From the NCBI RefSeq assembly GCF_019132875.1, contig NZ_JAHSPF010000002.1, positions 434,001 to 498,000 of the forward strand: 64,000 nt of DNA, read 5' to 3'. The DNA comes from Erwinia phyllosphaerae. Its GTDB lineage: Bacteria > Pseudomonadota > Gammaproteobacteria > Enterobacterales > Enterobacteriaceae. The notes below the pieces were generated by a model. It saw only the letters and a program-made list of their open reading frames with translations, ran no database searches and had not been told where the DNA came from. Every line of letters begins with the position of its first letter. Position 1 is the stretch's first letter. Positions 50,893 through 60,525 of the stretch are shown piece by piece. The translations under genes and the position numbers were made by a program.

Positions 50893-51663
50893 TTAACCGC
50901 GCAAAATGCGATCCAGCATCCAGCCGGGTAGCAAACGCCGCAACAGACTCAGTACATGCGCAACCAACGTCACGGGATAACGCAAGCGTGGGTGTCGGCT
51001 TTCCAGCGCATGATGTAGTTTGAGTAAAATTGCCTCTGGCGGCAGCGTAAAGCGGGCCGCGATGCCGGGATTTTTCACCGGTTTGTCCTGCTCGGCCTGG
51101 TTAACATTGTCCGTGAAGCGGGTTTTGATTGGGCCCGGCTCCAGCAGGCTGACCTTAACGCCGCTGCCGTGAAGCTCCATTCGTAGCGCATCTGTCCAGG
51201 CTTCCAGCGCATATTTGCTGGCGGCGTAGGCGCCCCGGCCCGGCGTGGAAACCAGCCCCATGATTGAACTGGTATTAATAATTCGCGCCTCGCCGCCGGC
51301 GCGTAAAGCCGGAAGCAGCAGCATCGTCAGCTGATGCGTACCAAAAAGATTAGTCGCAAACTGCTGTTCCAGCTGCTGGCGGCTGATGGCGGTCAACGGG
51401 CCATAAACGCCGAAGCCGCCGTTGTTGAACAGGGCGTAAAGCTGGTTACCGCTTAGCTCAAGAATTTGCTCTGCGGCACGGGCTACGCTTTCGCTGCTGT
51501 CCAGATCCAGCTCAATGCCGGTAAAACCCAAATCGTTCATGCGCTGGACGTCTTGCGGCTTCCGGCAGGCGGCAAAAACATGGTAGCCACGACGCAGGAG
51601 ATCGTTGGCGGCCACCAGGCCGATACCGCTGGAACAACCGGTTATTACTACTTTTTTTTGCAT
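50893..51663 (-). CDS. ybbO: Short-chain dehydrogenase YbbO
   Basis: YbbO is an NADP-dependent short-chain dehydrogenase acting on long-chain aldehydes in E. coli. The 256-aa product has the cofactor motif TGCSSGIGL at the N-terminus, the NNGG element (LFNNGGFG) and the catalytic YxxxK (YAASKYALE) with Ser in NTSSIMG. The start at 51663 follows AGGTAA; a 13-codon longer form starting at 51702 overlaps tesA and cannot be excluded, as E. coli annotations use it. Confidence 0.92.
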   Translation of the reverse strand: MQKKVVITGCSSGIGLVAANDLLRRGYHVFAACRKPQDVQRMNDLGFTGIELDLDSSESVARAAEQILELSGNQLYALFNNGGFGVYGPLTAISRQQLEQQFATNLFGTHQLTMLLLPALRAGGEARIINTSSIMGLVSTPGRGAYAASKYALEAWTDALRMELHGSGVKVSLLEPGPIKTRFTDNVNQAEQDKPVKNPGIAARFTLPPEAILLKLHHALESRHPRLRYPVTLVAHVLSLLRRLLPGWMLDRILRG

Positions 51664-51667
51664 AACT

Positions 51668-52318
51668 TTACCTGTTAGCCTGCTTTGATTCCGCTGACTC
51701 ATGCTTAACTAGCGGAGCCAGCTCCTTTGCCATTAAATCGGCGATAAAAGGCTGTGCGGCAGGATTAGGATGGATACCGTCCTGCTGCATCCATTCAGGT
51801 TTCAGGTAAACCTGCTCCATGAAAAAGGGGACCAGGGGCAGAGAAAACTCCTTCGCCAGCCGCGGGTAAACAGCGCTGAACGCTTCAGTATAACGGCGGC
51901 CATAGTTGGCCGGTAAACGGATTTGCATCAGCAGCGGCTGCGCCCCGGCAGTTTTAACCTGCTGAATAATCTGCCTTAAAGTTTGCTCTGTCTGGCCAGG
52001 AGGAAACCCACGCAGGCCATCATTTCCGCCCAGTTCAATCAGTACCCAGCGAGGCTGGTGCAGTTTAAGTAGCGCAGGCAGGCGAGCCAGCCCCTGCGCC
52101 GAGGTATCGCCACTTATGCTACCGTTAACAACGCCAGGCGATTTTTCCCATTTATCATTGAGTAGCGCGGGCCACGCGGCGCTGGCTGACATGCGGTAAC
52201 CCGCACTCAGGCTGTCGCCGAGCACCAGCAAATGCTCTGCCGCCGCCGCGCGCAGCGTCGTTAAAGCCAAAAATAACAGGACAAGGTAATGCCAGCGGAA
52301 AACATTCTTGCAGTTCAT
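51668..52318 (-). CDS. tesA: Multifunctional acyl-CoA thioesterase I / lysophospholipase TesA
   Basis: TesA is a periplasmic SGNH hydrolase. The 216-aa precursor has a signal peptide cleaved after AAA near residue 27 and the blocks GDSLS (catalytic Ser), GND and DGIHP (Asp-His). The start MNCKNVFRWHY aligns with E. coli MMNFNNVFRWH. Its first codons overlap the divergent ybbA start by 30 bp, as in E. coli. Confidence 0.95.
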   Translation of the reverse strand: MNCKNVFRWHYLVLLFLALTTLRAAAAEHLLVLGDSLSAGYRMSASAAWPALLNDKWEKSPGVVNGSISGDTSAQGLARLPALLKLHQPRWVLIELGGNDGLRGFPPGQTEQTLRQIIQQVKTAGAQPLLMQIRLPANYGRRYTEAFSAVYPRLAKEFSLPLVPFFMEQVYLKPEWMQQDGIHPNPAAQPFIADLMAKELAPLVKHESAESKQANR

Positions 52319-52975
52319 CGTCTTAGTAAGTCCGTCGGTCAGGGTGAGCATCAGCTTTCCATCCTTACCGGAGTTGAGCTGGTTGTCAAACCGGCGGAAA
52401 CTATTGCCCTGGTCGGCGAGTCAGGCTCCGGCAAATCAACCTTGTTAGGCATCCTGGCCGGGCTTGACGATGGGTCGGCAGGCGAGGTTTTTTTACTTGG
52501 GTCGCCATTGCACCAGATGAATGAAGAGCAGCGTGCAGAACTACGGGCCAAAAGCGTGGGCTTCGTTTTTCAGTCCTTTATGCTAGTGCCTACGTTGAAC
52601 GCGCTGGAAAACGTGCAGCTTCCGGCGCTGCTACGCGGCGAAAGCGATGCGCAAAGCCGGGAACAGGCTAAAAGCCTGCTGACTCAGCTTGGTCTGGCAG
52701 CGCGGCTTAACCATTTGCCTTCACAGCTTTCCGGCGGCGAGCAGCAGCGGGTGGCGCTGGCCAGAGCATTTAGCGGCCGACCTACGCTGCTGTTTGCCGA
52801 CGAACCAACGGGCAACCTGGATCGCCACACCGGCGAACGCATTGCCGATCTGCTGTTTTCACTCAACCGTGACTTTGCCACCACGCTGATCCTTGTTACC
52901 CATGACGAACAGCTGGCGGCCCGTTGCGATCGCCGGTTAAGGGTGCGGGACGGCAGGCTGCAGGAGGAAGTATGA
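52289..52975 (+). CDS. ybbA: ABC transporter ATP-binding protein YbbA
   Basis: A 228-aa LolD/MacB-type ATPase. Walker A is GESGSGKST, signature LSGGEQQR, Walker B LLFADEPTGNLD. It pairs with the YbbP permease, which starts on an ATGA overlap at its stop. The module probably extracts something from the inner membrane by a mechanotransmission mechanism; the substrate is not known. TesA is divergently adjacent in all relatives. Confidence 0.94.
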   Translation: MPAENILAVHRLSKSVGQGEHQLSILTGVELVVKPAETIALVGESGSGKSTLLGILAGLDDGSAGEVFLLGSPLHQMNEEQRAELRAKSVGFVFQSFMLVPTLNALENVQLPALLRGESDAQSREQAKSLLTQLGLAARLNHLPSQLSGGEQQRVALARAFSGRPTLLFADEPTGNLDRHTGERIADLLFSLNRDFATTLILVTHDEQLAARCDRRLRVRDGRLQEEV

Positions 52976-55389
52976 TCTGGCGCTGGTTCTGGCGGGAGTG
53001 GAAATCGCCGTCGCTGCTGATTGTCTGGCTGGCGTTAACGCTGGCGGTGGCCTGCGTGCTGGCGCTCGGCTCGCTCAGCGACAGAATGGAAAAAGGCTTA
53101 ACGCAGCAGAGCCGTGACTATATGGCGGGAGACCGTACGCTGCAAAGCGCGCGCGAAGTACCGGAGGAGTGGCTGGCAGAGGCCACAAGGGAAGGGTTGC
53201 AAATGGGACGCCAGCTGACGTTTATGACCATGACCTTTGCGGGCGATACGCCACAGCTGGCGGCGGTAAAGGCCGTTGACGATAGCTATCCCATGTTTGG
53301 CAAGCTGGCAACCAACCCTCAAGGTTTGAAACCCGCGGCGGGAACCGTGTTAGCCGCGCCGCGCCTGCTGGCCTTACTTAATCTGAAGCCCGGCAGTGAG
53401 CTGGATGTAGGCGATGCGACATTACAGGTTGCCGGAGAAGTCATTCAGGAACCGGATGCCGGTTTTAATCCTTTTCAGACCGCGCCGCGCCTGCTAATGA
53501 ATCTGGCCGACGTCGGAAAAACGGCTGCCGTCCAGCCCGGCAGTCGGGTGACGTGGCGCTATAAATTTGCCGGTACGCCACAGCAGCTGGCAAACTATGA
53601 CCGCTATATTAACTCGCGTATTAAGCCAGACCAGCGTTGGATTAGCGTTACCGACTCCGATGACGCTCTGGGTAAATCGATGCTGCGCGCCCAACAGTTC
53701 TTGCTGCTTTCTGCGCTGCTAACACTGATGCTGGCCATCGCTGCCGTAGTAGTAGCGATGAACCATTACTGCCGTAGCCGCTACGATTTGGTTGCCGTAT
53801 TAAAAACCCTGGGTGCTAACCGGGCCGCTTTGCGCAAGTTAATCGTAGGGCAATGGGGTGCAGTACTGCTGCTGGCTGCCGTTTGTGGCTGCGTTATCGG
53901 GAAAGGTTTTGAAGCGCTGTTGCTGCATATGCTCAGGCCAGTTTTGCCGGGTGACCTGCCGCCGGCCAGCTTTTGGCCCTGGCTATGGGCGACAGGGGCG
54001 CTGTTTGTCATCTCGCTGCTGGTGGGATTAAGACCATACCTGCTGCTGCTGGCCACCCAGCCACTACGGGTACTGCGGCGTGATGCCGTAGCCGTTGTCT
54101 GGCCGCTAAAATATTATCTTCCCGCTATGGTGCTGACGATACTGGTTCTGCTCGCCTTGCTGGTTGGCGGCAGTAAGTTACTCTGGGCGCTTACCGGCGG
54201 CATCATGCTGCTGACACTGCTGCTGGGGGCCATCGGCTGGGGGACTTTACTGTTATTGCGTCGTTTGCGCGTGCGTAATCTGGCGTTCCGGCTGGCAGTT
54301 AATCGGCTGGTGCGTCAGCCTTCCACCACCTTTAGCCAGCTGGCGGCTTTTTCTCTCTCTTTTATGCTGCTTGCGCTGTTACTGGTGATGCGTGGCGATC
54401 TGCTCGATCGCTGGCAGCAGCAGCTTCCACCGGACAGCCCCAACTACTTCTTACTTAATATTACGCAAGATCAGGTGCCACAGGTTCGTGACTTCCTTCA
54501 GCAACATCATATTGCGCCGCAGACCTTTTATCCTGTGGTCAGAGCTCGTCTGACCAACATTAATCAACAGCCCGCCGATCCCGCCCTCGACAATTCGCTG
54601 AATCGAGAATTAAACCTTACCTGGCTTGAGCAGCTGCCGGATCATAATCCTTTGACTGCCGGTCGCTGGCCGCCGCAACAAGGTGAAGTCTCTATGGAAG
54701 AGGGACTGGCCGGAAGGCTGGGCGTCAGGCCTGGCGACACGCTGACCTTTACGGGAGACACGCAAACCTTTACGGCTAAAATCAGCAGTCTGCGTAAGGT
54801 GGACTGGGAAAGCCTTAAGCCAAACTTTTTCTTTATCTTTCCGCATGGCGCGCTGGATAATCAGCCACAGACCTGGCTGACCAGCTTTCGCCTGAACAAC
54901 GACAGCGCGCTGCTGGCCCAGCTGAATCGTGCTTTTCCTGCCGTCAGCCTGTTAGATATTGGCAGCATTTTACGCCAGATTGGGCAGGTACTGGCGCAGG
55001 TTAGCCAGGCGCTGGAGATTATGGTCGTGCTGGTGACGGCATGTGGCGTGTTACTGTTGCTGGCACAAATTCAGGTGGGCATGCGCCAGCGTCGGCAGGA
55101 GCTGGTGGTGTATCGTACGCTGGGTGCCAGTAAGTCACTGTTGCGTAACACTTTATGGTGCGAGTTTGCTCTGCTGGGCGGCGTAGCTGGCGTAGCGGCC
55201 GTGGTAGGTGCTGAAGTAGCGCTGTGGGGACTACAGCGTAAAGTGTTTGATTTTCCGTGGCAGCCAGATTATCTGCTGTGGTTCGCTTTACCGCTTTCCG
55301 GCATCATTTTGCTATCCGCGTGCGGAGGCTGGCTGGGCATAAGACTACTTAAAGGAAAGGCATTGTTCAGAAGTTATAATGCAGCGTAG
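52972..55389 (+). CDS. ybbP: ABC transporter permease YbbP (FtsX/MacB-type)
   Basis: An 805-aa permease with ten predicted membrane segments and large periplasmic domains, of the FtsX/LolE/MacB type. The N-terminus WRWFWREWKSPSLLIVWLAL and repeated FtsX cores (LLSALLTLMLAIAAVVVAMN, VVLVTACGVLLLLAQIQVGM) are present. The start is chosen at 52972, where it overlaps the ybbA stop. In E. coli an rhs region follows; here the luxI gene does. Confidence 0.94.
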   Translation: MIWRWFWREWKSPSLLIVWLALTLAVACVLALGSLSDRMEKGLTQQSRDYMAGDRTLQSAREVPEEWLAEATREGLQMGRQLTFMTMTFAGDTPQLAAVKAVDDSYPMFGKLATNPQGLKPAAGTVLAAPRLLALLNLKPGSELDVGDATLQVAGEVIQEPDAGFNPFQTAPRLLMNLADVGKTAAVQPGSRVTWRYKFAGTPQQLANYDRYINSRIKPDQRWISVTDSDDALGKSMLRAQQFLLLSALLTLMLAIAAVVVAMNHYCRSRYDLVAVLKTLGANRAALRKLIVGQWGAVLLLAAVCGCVIGKGFEALLLHMLRPVLPGDLPPASFWPWLWATGALFVISLLVGLRPYLLLLATQPLRVLRRDAVAVVWPLKYYLPAMVLTILVLLALLVGGSKLLWALTGGIMLLTLLLGAIGWGTLLLLRRLRVRNLAFRLAVNRLVRQPSTTFSQLAAFSLSFMLLALLLVMRGDLLDRWQQQLPPDSPNYFLLNITQDQVPQVRDFLQQHHIAPQTFYPVVRARLTNINQQPADPALDNSLNRELNLTWLEQLPDHNPLTAGRWPPQQGEVSMEEGLAGRLGVRPGDTLTFTGDTQTFTAKISSLRKVDWESLKPNFFFIFPHGALDNQPQTWLTSFRLNNDSALLAQLNRAFPAVSLLDIGSILRQIGQVLAQVSQALEIMVVLVTACGVLLLLAQIQVGMRQRRQELVVYRTLGASKSLLRNTLWCEFALLGGVAGVAAVVGAEVALWGLQRKVFDFPWQPDYLLWFALPLSGIILLSACGGWLGIRLLKGKALFRSYNAA

Positions 55390-55392
55390 AAT

Positions 55393-55436
55393 GAAGGCCG
55401 GTATAAACCGGTCTTCATCATTTATCTTTTTATTAT
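55393..55436 (+). terminator. Terminator after ybbP
   Basis: GAAGGCCGGT (55393-55402) pairs with ACCGGTCTTC (55407-55416), one G-T pair, followed by T-rich sequence (TTTATCTTTTTATT). Confidence 0.75.
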
Positions 55437-55538
55437 CACCAGGGCCTGCGATCGTTGAATTAAGTCTGGCACTTTCCCGGGTAATGTTTTGATAAAGGCC
55501 ATAAGTAACGTAGATAGTAGCATAGGGAAATAACTGAA

Positions 55539-56198
55539 ATGTTGGATTTGCTAGATATAAAATATCGTCATCTTTCCGATCTTGAATCAAATGAGCTGTT
55601 CACTCTGAGAAAACGGGTTTTCAAGGACAGGCTTAACTGGATGGTCAACTGCCAGAACGATATGGAGTTTGATGAGTATGATAACGAGCATACAACCTAC
55701 GTTTTTGGCGTCCACAATGATATTTGCGTTTGCAGTTTACGGTTTATAGAAACTAAATACCCTAATATGATTACCGGTACGTTTCGCTCATGGTTTAAAA
55801 ACACAGATTTACCCGAAGGGAATTACGTTGAGGCAAGCCGTCTGTTTATCGATAAGGAGCGAATAAGCTCGCTTAAACTGCGACAGAAACCCGTAAGCGC
55901 ACTGCTCTTTTTATCGATGATTAACTACGCCAGGCATTATCAGTACGAAGGGATATACGCGATAGTCAGCCATCCAATGTATCTTATTTTCAAAAAGTCT
56001 GGCTGGAAAATAGAAGTCGTGGAAAAGAGCCTGTCCGAGAAAAACGAAAACATCTATCTGATATTTATGCCAATCGACGATAAGAACCAGCGTATACTTA
56101 TTGAGCTGGTTAAATCTAAGGCACCCGAGCTAAAGATAAGACTGGATGCCTGGCCGCTGTCATTCCCCGTCGGTCAACACGGGCCTGATCAGCTGTAG
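55539..56198 (+). CDS. Acyl-homoserine-lactone synthase, LuxI family (EagI/EsaI-like)
   Basis: Makes an N-acyl-homoserine lactone from S-adenosylmethionine and acyl-ACP. The 219-aa product has all LuxI invariants: Arg24, Phe28, Trp34, Asp45, Asp48, Arg68, Glu98 and Arg101 (LRKRVFKDRLNW, EFDEYD, CSLRFIETKYPNMITGTF, EASRLF). The wording is closer to EagI/YenI than to EsaI, which usually implies 3-oxo-C6-HSL, but the acyl chain cannot be read from sequence with confidence. It converges on luxR with a 39-bp 3' overlap. The AT content is higher than in neighbouring core genes. Confidence 0.95.
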   Translation: MLDLLDIKYRHLSDLESNELFTLRKRVFKDRLNWMVNCQNDMEFDEYDNEHTTYVFGVHNDICVCSLRFIETKYPNMITGTFRSWFKNTDLPEGNYVEASRLFIDKERISSLKLRQKPVSALLFLSMINYARHYQYEGIYAIVSHPMYLIFKKSGWKIEVVEKSLSEKNENIYLIFMPIDDKNQRILIELVKSKAPELKIRLDAWPLSFPVGQHGPDQL

Positions 56199-56903
56199 CT
56201 CTATGCTCAGCCTGATAGCATGCTTCATATTGGTAACGCCCAGCTTCTTTACCGCGTTACCAATGTGGTATTTTACGGTCGTCAGCTTGATCCCCAAAAT
56301 AAGCGCAATTTCCTGATAAGATTTGCCGACGCTGGCCCAGTAGATAATTTCGTTTTCGCGTTTTGAAAAAATCTCACGCGTGTTCATTTCATTAAAATCT
56401 GCTTCTTTGGCCTGCTGTTTATACAGCTCGTTGAGCTTCTCGTGCGTCTCTATCAGCACCATCTGGATTTGGGATTTATTATTCTGGATTGTCTCCTCAA
56501 TATTGTCATCACAATGCTCATCCAGCATAATAGAAAGTACAACAAGGTTATTGTTTTGGTCGTGAACAATAAAGGTGTAGCCGTTAATAATATTGTGATT
56601 ACGGGCCATATCGAACAGCTTGGGAACCTTGACGCCTTTATTGAGCATGATGTTTTCATCCCATGAAAACGGCGTAATTCGATAGAGTGCAGTAATTAAG
56701 ACGGGGTCAATAAACTGAAAGTTGTTTTCAATATAAACTTTAAACCATTCTGCCCGGTTAGATATGATGGAGAAATCTGCTGGATTTCTTTTACTCATAA
56801 TCGCGTAGGCATATTTTACCTGGCTAAATTTTGCCAGCTTCCTCTCCAGATAATCCTTTATAGAAGAGTTGATAACCTGATTACCAAAGAATGATTTAGA
56901 CAT
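56160..56903 (-). CDS. LuxR-family quorum-sensing regulator (EagR/EsaR-like)
   Basis: A 247-aa LuxR-type protein. The autoinducer-binding domain has Trp53, Tyr57, Asp66, Pro67 and Trp81 (EWFKVYIENNFQFIDPVL and PFSWDENI). The C-terminal LuxR helix-turn-helix is near residues 180-240 (SKRENEIIYWASVGKSYQEI, TTVKYHIGNAVKKLGV). The start MSKSFFGNQ follows AGGGAG. The convergent arrangement is typical for EsaR-type regulators that bind DNA without ligand. I could not identify a good lux box in the flanks. Confidence 0.93.
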   Translation of the reverse strand: MSKSFFGNQVINSSIKDYLERKLAKFSQVKYAYAIMSKRNPADFSIISNRAEWFKVYIENNFQFIDPVLITALYRITPFSWDENIMLNKGVKVPKLFDMARNHNIINGYTFIVHDQNNNLVVLSIMLDEHCDDNIEETIQNNKSQIQMVLIETHEKLNELYKQQAKEADFNEMNTREIFSKRENEIIYWASVGKSYQEIALILGIKLTTVKYHIGNAVKKLGVTNMKHAIRLSIELQLIRPVLTDGE

Positions 56904-57342
56904 GTAATTATCTCCCTGAGAAAGTGAGGCTTCCATCGTCAATAGCCGACTCTAGCATGTTTTCAAAGCCAAACCTAACGTGGTTCCCCTTTCGGGCCGA
57001 TTACTTAAGATGATTTGCATAATAAAGAAGCGCTGGATAAATAACGTCCAACATCTTTAGCCTGTCGTTGCGGTATAGTAGCGTCATATGACACGGGAGG
57101 GAATCAGGGAGTCTTGCAAAGGCACTATTTGATGAAAAAGGCAGAGAGGGTGAACCAAACCCGACCATAAATACGCAAATCGTACAACAAAGCTTACGTA
57201 TTTATTGTGGTAGCCGGAGAATGGTTCCCTTGGTGTTGGCAAAAAAAACTGCTAATTACTTAATAGTATTATGTATTTCTTGTTTTGTTCGCCAATACAA
57301 TACGTCTTTCACTCATAAAATGATAGCCATACTTAAGTACAG
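56904..57342. other. Intergenic region between luxR and purK with a 9-bp inverted repeat
   Basis: About 440 bp without a credible gene. ATAAATACG (57167-57175) and CGTATTTAT (57197-57205) form a perfect 9-bp inverted repeat with a 21-bp loop. A 10-bp palindrome GTCATATGAC lies at 57083. The luxR promoter must be here. No lux box, sRNA or terminator was recognised with confidence. Confidence 0.5.
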
Positions 57343-58422
57343 TTAAGCACTGTTCTTTTGCAGGTGCGTGATAGCCCAGTGGATACCACTGGCATAATCG
57401 GCTGGTAAATCAGTCACAAGATGGTGGAGTGCATGCTGAAGCGATTCATGGCTGGTATCACTCAGATTGAGATGGCCGACCTTACGACCCGGACGGACTT
57501 CTTTCTCATACCAGTGCAGATGAACCAACGGCTGTTGCAGCCAGGCCATATTGAGTGCCGTGCCAATTAAATTCACCATGACTGATGGCGTACTGACGAC
57601 GGGAGTCGGCAACGGCAACTGCAGAATGGCGCGCAAATGCAGTTCAAACTGGCTGATGGAAGCGCCGTTTTGCGTCCAGTGCCCGCTATTGTGTACGCGT
57701 GGTGCCAGTTCGTTAATCAGCAACCCTTCCGGCACTACAAAACACTCCATCGCCATCACGCCGACGTAGTCAAGCTCATTCATAATGGCAGAAAGCATTG
57801 CCTCAGCCTGTTGCTGGCTTTGGGCATCTGGCTGGGGGAAAGCCACGCTGGTGCGTAAAATACCATCCTGATGCAGGTTATGCGTCAGCGGATAGAATAC
57901 AGTAGTGCCGTCATGCGCGCGAGCGCCTACCAGTGAAACCTCGCCAGAAAAATTAATGCCCTGTTCGACAATGCATTCACCGTAGCAATCCGCAGGCAGA
58001 GAAGCGGTTTCATTTTGACGTAAGCGCCACTGACCACGGCCATCATAGCCGCCGGTACGGCGTTTGACGATAGCCAGTTCGCCCAGCTCTGCAAATATTT
58101 GCGGCCATTCAGCCTGGTCGCTCAATAGCTGCCAGGGCGCCGTTGCCAGACCCAGCCGATCCAGCAGCTGTTTTTGCGTCAGGCGGTCGGCCAACAGAGG
58201 AAAAATATCGCGGTTTACGAAAGCGGTATGGGTGGCGAGTTCGCGCGTAAGCGCCGTCTCGGGCCAACGCTCGATTTCGGCGGTGATAACGCTTTGCTGA
58301 ATCGGTAGCGCTTCCGGTTCGGCATCCAGCCCGACCGGATAAACGGCGATACCCAAAGGTTCGCCGGCCTGGCGCAACATTCTGCCCAGCTGGCCGTTGC
58401 CTAATACGCAGACTGGCTTCAT
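57343..58422 (-). CDS. purK: 5-(carboxyamino)imidazole ribonucleotide synthase PurK
   Basis: PurK carboxylates AIR with ATP and bicarbonate in purine synthesis. The 359-aa ATP-grasp protein starts [16 protein letters not shown], with [13 protein letters not shown] and the metal-binding [13 protein letters not shown] motif. Its start overlaps the purE stop by four bases. Confidence 0.97.
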   Translation of the reverse strand: MKPVCVLGNGQLGRMLRQAGEPLGIAVYPVGLDAEPEALPIQQSVITAEIERWPETALTRELATHTAFVNRDIFPLLADRLTQKQLLDRLGLATAPWQLLSDQAEWPQIFAELGELAIVKRRTGGYDGRGQWRLRQNETASLPADCYGECIVEQGINFSGEVSLVGARAHDGTTVFYPLTHNLHQDGILRTSVAFPQPDAQSQQQAEAMLSAIMNELDYVGVMAMECFVVPEGLLINELAPRVHNSGHWTQNGASISQFELHLRAILQLPLPTPVVSTPSVMVNLIGTALNMAWLQQPLVHLHWYEKEVRPGRKVGHLNLSDTSHESLQHALHHLVTDLPADYASGIHWAITHLQKNSA

Positions 58423-58928
58423 GCTTCCTCCTGCGGATCCGGATTATTCAGCACTTCATCGGTTTGGGCCTGCCGCCAGTCGCTTAACCGGGTCGCCAGT
58501 TCTTTATCATGCAGCGCCAGAATCGCGGCGGCCAGCAGGGCTGCGTTAGCCGCACCGGCTTTGCCGATTGCCAGCGTGCCCACTGGAATACCGCGCGGCA
58601 TTTGCACGATAGAATAAAGGCTGTCGACGCCGCTCAGCGCAGCGCTTTGCACCGGCACACCCAGTACCGGCACCAGCGTTTTTGCTGCCAGCATGCCGGG
58701 CAGATGAGCCGCGCCGCCAGCGCCAGCGATAATAACCTGAAAACCGTTCTCTGCGGCCTGTTCGGCAAAGCTAAATAGCTTGTCCGGCGTGCGGTGTGCT
58801 GAAACCACTTCACAATGGAAAGGGACAGCCAGGCTGGTAAGAATATCCGCGGCAAATTGCATGGTTGCCCAGTCACTTTTGGAACCCATAACAATAGCAA
58901 TGCGGGCCGGTGCGGCGTTGGAAGACAT
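58419..58928 (-). CDS. purE: N5-carboxyaminoimidazole ribonucleotide mutase PurE
   Basis: PurE moves the carboxylate to C4 of the ribonucleotide. The 169-aa product has [10 protein letters not shown], the catalytic His in SAHRTPDKL and the [11 protein letters not shown] loop. Nine in-frame upstream codons are excluded by comparison with E. coli. purEK is an operon controlled by PurR; a matching box lies 94 bp upstream. Confidence 0.97.
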   Translation of the reverse strand: MSSNAAPARIAIVMGSKSDWATMQFAADILTSLAVPFHCEVVSAHRTPDKLFSFAEQAAENGFQVIIAGAGGAAHLPGMLAAKTLVPVLGVPVQSAALSGVDSLYSIVQMPRGIPVGTLAIGKAGAANAALLAAAILALHDKELATRLSDWRQAQTDEVLNNPDPQEEA

Positions 58929-59021
58929 GCGGGTCTGACTCCTGTGATTATACATACGTCATCCACCAACCCGCAGGGCGATGGATGGGAAGGACACAGA
59001 GAATACCATGACTGGGGAGCA

Positions 59022-59037
59022 AGGAAAACGTTTGCTC
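59022..59037. promoter_or_regulatory. PurR operator of purEK
   Basis: The 16-mer AGGAAAACGTTTGCTC keeps the core AAAC-GTTTGC of the PurR consensus (ACGCAAACGTTTGCGT), matching 12 of 16 positions, with its centre about 100 bp upstream of the purE start. Confidence 0.8.
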
Positions 59038-59073
59038 TGGTAGCAAAATGGCGACAAAGCCCGATTTTACTGC

Positions 59074-59799
59074 TTAAAAGGGAAAGGTAATTAAGGTGGT
59101 TTCGCTGGCGCTGACCTTAATCATTGAACCTTCATTATGCCAGGCACCCAGCACGACTCTTTCTGCTGGCTGACCATCAACGATCAGCTGATGAACGGCA
59201 GGGCGATGAGTATGCCCATGAATAAGGCAATGCACCTGATGACGGCGCAGAGTTTGCGTGACGGCAGCAGCGTTCACATCCATAATTTCCGTGGCTTTAC
59301 TGCTGTTAGCCTGCTTGCTACCGGCGCGCATTTTAAGGGCAATACGCTGGCGAATAAATAGAGGCAGAGCCAGGAAAAGTTTTTGTAGCCAGCGCTGATG
59401 AACTTTGCGACGGAAGCGTTGATAACCTTCATCGTCCGTACAAAGCGTATCGCCATGCATAATCAAAATGCGGCGACCATAGATCTTCAGCAGCTGTTCT
59501 TCAGGCAACAGTTGCATACCGCTGGCGGCAGCAAAACTTTTACCTAGCAGAAAATCACGGTTGCCGTGGATAAAGAAGCAGGGGATGCCAAGCTGGCTTA
59601 ATTCCCGCAGGGCTGCGGCTATTTCGGCATGCAAAGGATTCGGATCGTCATCGCCAATCCAGGCTTCAAACAGATCGCCAAGGATGTAAAGTGCATCGGC
59701 CTGACGCGCATCACGCCGTAAAAAAGCAAGAAAACCGGCAGTGATTGCCGGTTCTTCCGCACACAGATGTAAATCTGCGATAAACAGCGTATGCGACAT
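59074..59799 (-). CDS. lpxH: UDP-2,3-diacylglucosamine diphosphatase LpxH
   Basis: LpxH cleaves UDP-2,3-diacylglucosamine to lipid X in lipid A synthesis, a peripheral inner-membrane enzyme. The 241-aa calcineurin-type phosphatase has the metal motifs [28 protein letters not shown] and HGHTHRP. It overlaps ppiB by one base (stop/start), as in E. coli. Confidence 0.96.
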   Translation of the reverse strand: MSHTLFIADLHLCAEEPAITAGFLAFLRRDARQADALYILGDLFEAWIGDDDPNPLHAEIAAALRELSQLGIPCFFIHGNRDFLLGKSFAAASGMQLLPEEQLLKIYGRRILIMHGDTLCTDDEGYQRFRRKVHQRWLQKLFLALPLFIRQRIALKMRAGSKQANSSKATEIMDVNAAAVTQTLRRHQVHCLIHGHTHRPAVHQLIVDGQPAERVVLGAWHNEGSMIKVSASETTLITFPF

Positions 59800-60293
59800 T
59801 ATTCGCTAACGGTGACTTTCTGGATCACGACGTCTTCTTTTGGCACGTCCTGATGCATACCGCTACGGCCGGTAGCCACGCCTTTGATTTTCTCAACCAC
59901 GTCCATGCCTTCTACAACTTCAGCAAACACGCAGTAGCCCCAGCCCTGCAGGCTTTCGTCACGGAAGTTCAGGAAGTCGTTATCCGCGACGTTAATGAAG
60001 AACTGCGCGGTAGCGGAGTGAGGGGCCTGGGTACGAGCCATCGCCAGCGTGCCTTTGGTGTTTTTCAGGCCGTTGCTGGCTTCGTTACGGATCTCAGCTT
60101 TGGTTGCTTTCTGCTGCATGCCCGGTTCAAAGCCGCCGCCCTGAATCATAAAACCATTGATGACACGGTGAAAAATGGTGTTGTCGTAAAAACCTTCACG
60201 GCAGTAATCCAGGAAGTTTTTAACGGTTTCTGGCGCTTTGTCGTCAAAGGTTTTGATAACGATATCGCCATGATTAGTCTGGAAAGTGACCAT
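59799..60293 (-). CDS. ppiB: Cytoplasmic peptidyl-prolyl isomerase B (cyclophilin)
   Basis: A 164-aa cyclophilin without a signal peptide. The active-site blocks [30 protein letters not shown] and [16 protein letters not shown] are complete. It is first in a two-gene unit with lpxH. The 230-bp gap to cysS holds divergent promoters. Confidence 0.96.
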   Translation of the reverse strand: MVTFQTNHGDIVIKTFDDKAPETVKNFLDYCREGFYDNTIFHRVINGFMIQGGGFEPGMQQKATKAEIRNEASNGLKNTKGTLAMARTQAPHSATAQFFINVADNDFLNFRDESLQGWGYCVFAEVVEGMDVVEKIKGVATGRSGMHQDVPKEDVVIQKVTVSE

Positions 60294-60525
60294 ATTCTCA
60301 TCCTGTAAAGGTTGAAGGGAGTAAATTTCGCTGTCGCCAGCGCCGCAGTGGGGCCGACGAGCGGTAAAACAGACGGCTCTTATATCACAAAATGTGATGA
60401 CGAGTCACCGCCGCTGCAATAAGCCGCGTGCGCGGAGCCTTGCTTTGCATGGCGCTTGCGTTAACAATACGTCAGAATACAGATACCACTGTCACCATCG
60501 CACACGTTAAAAACGGAATGTCTCA

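Noticed and set aside
56904..57100. Search for an EsaR-type lux box upstream of luxR (GCCTGT half-site near 57060).
   Set aside because: Only a half-site was found; the other arm does not match, so no operator is claimed.
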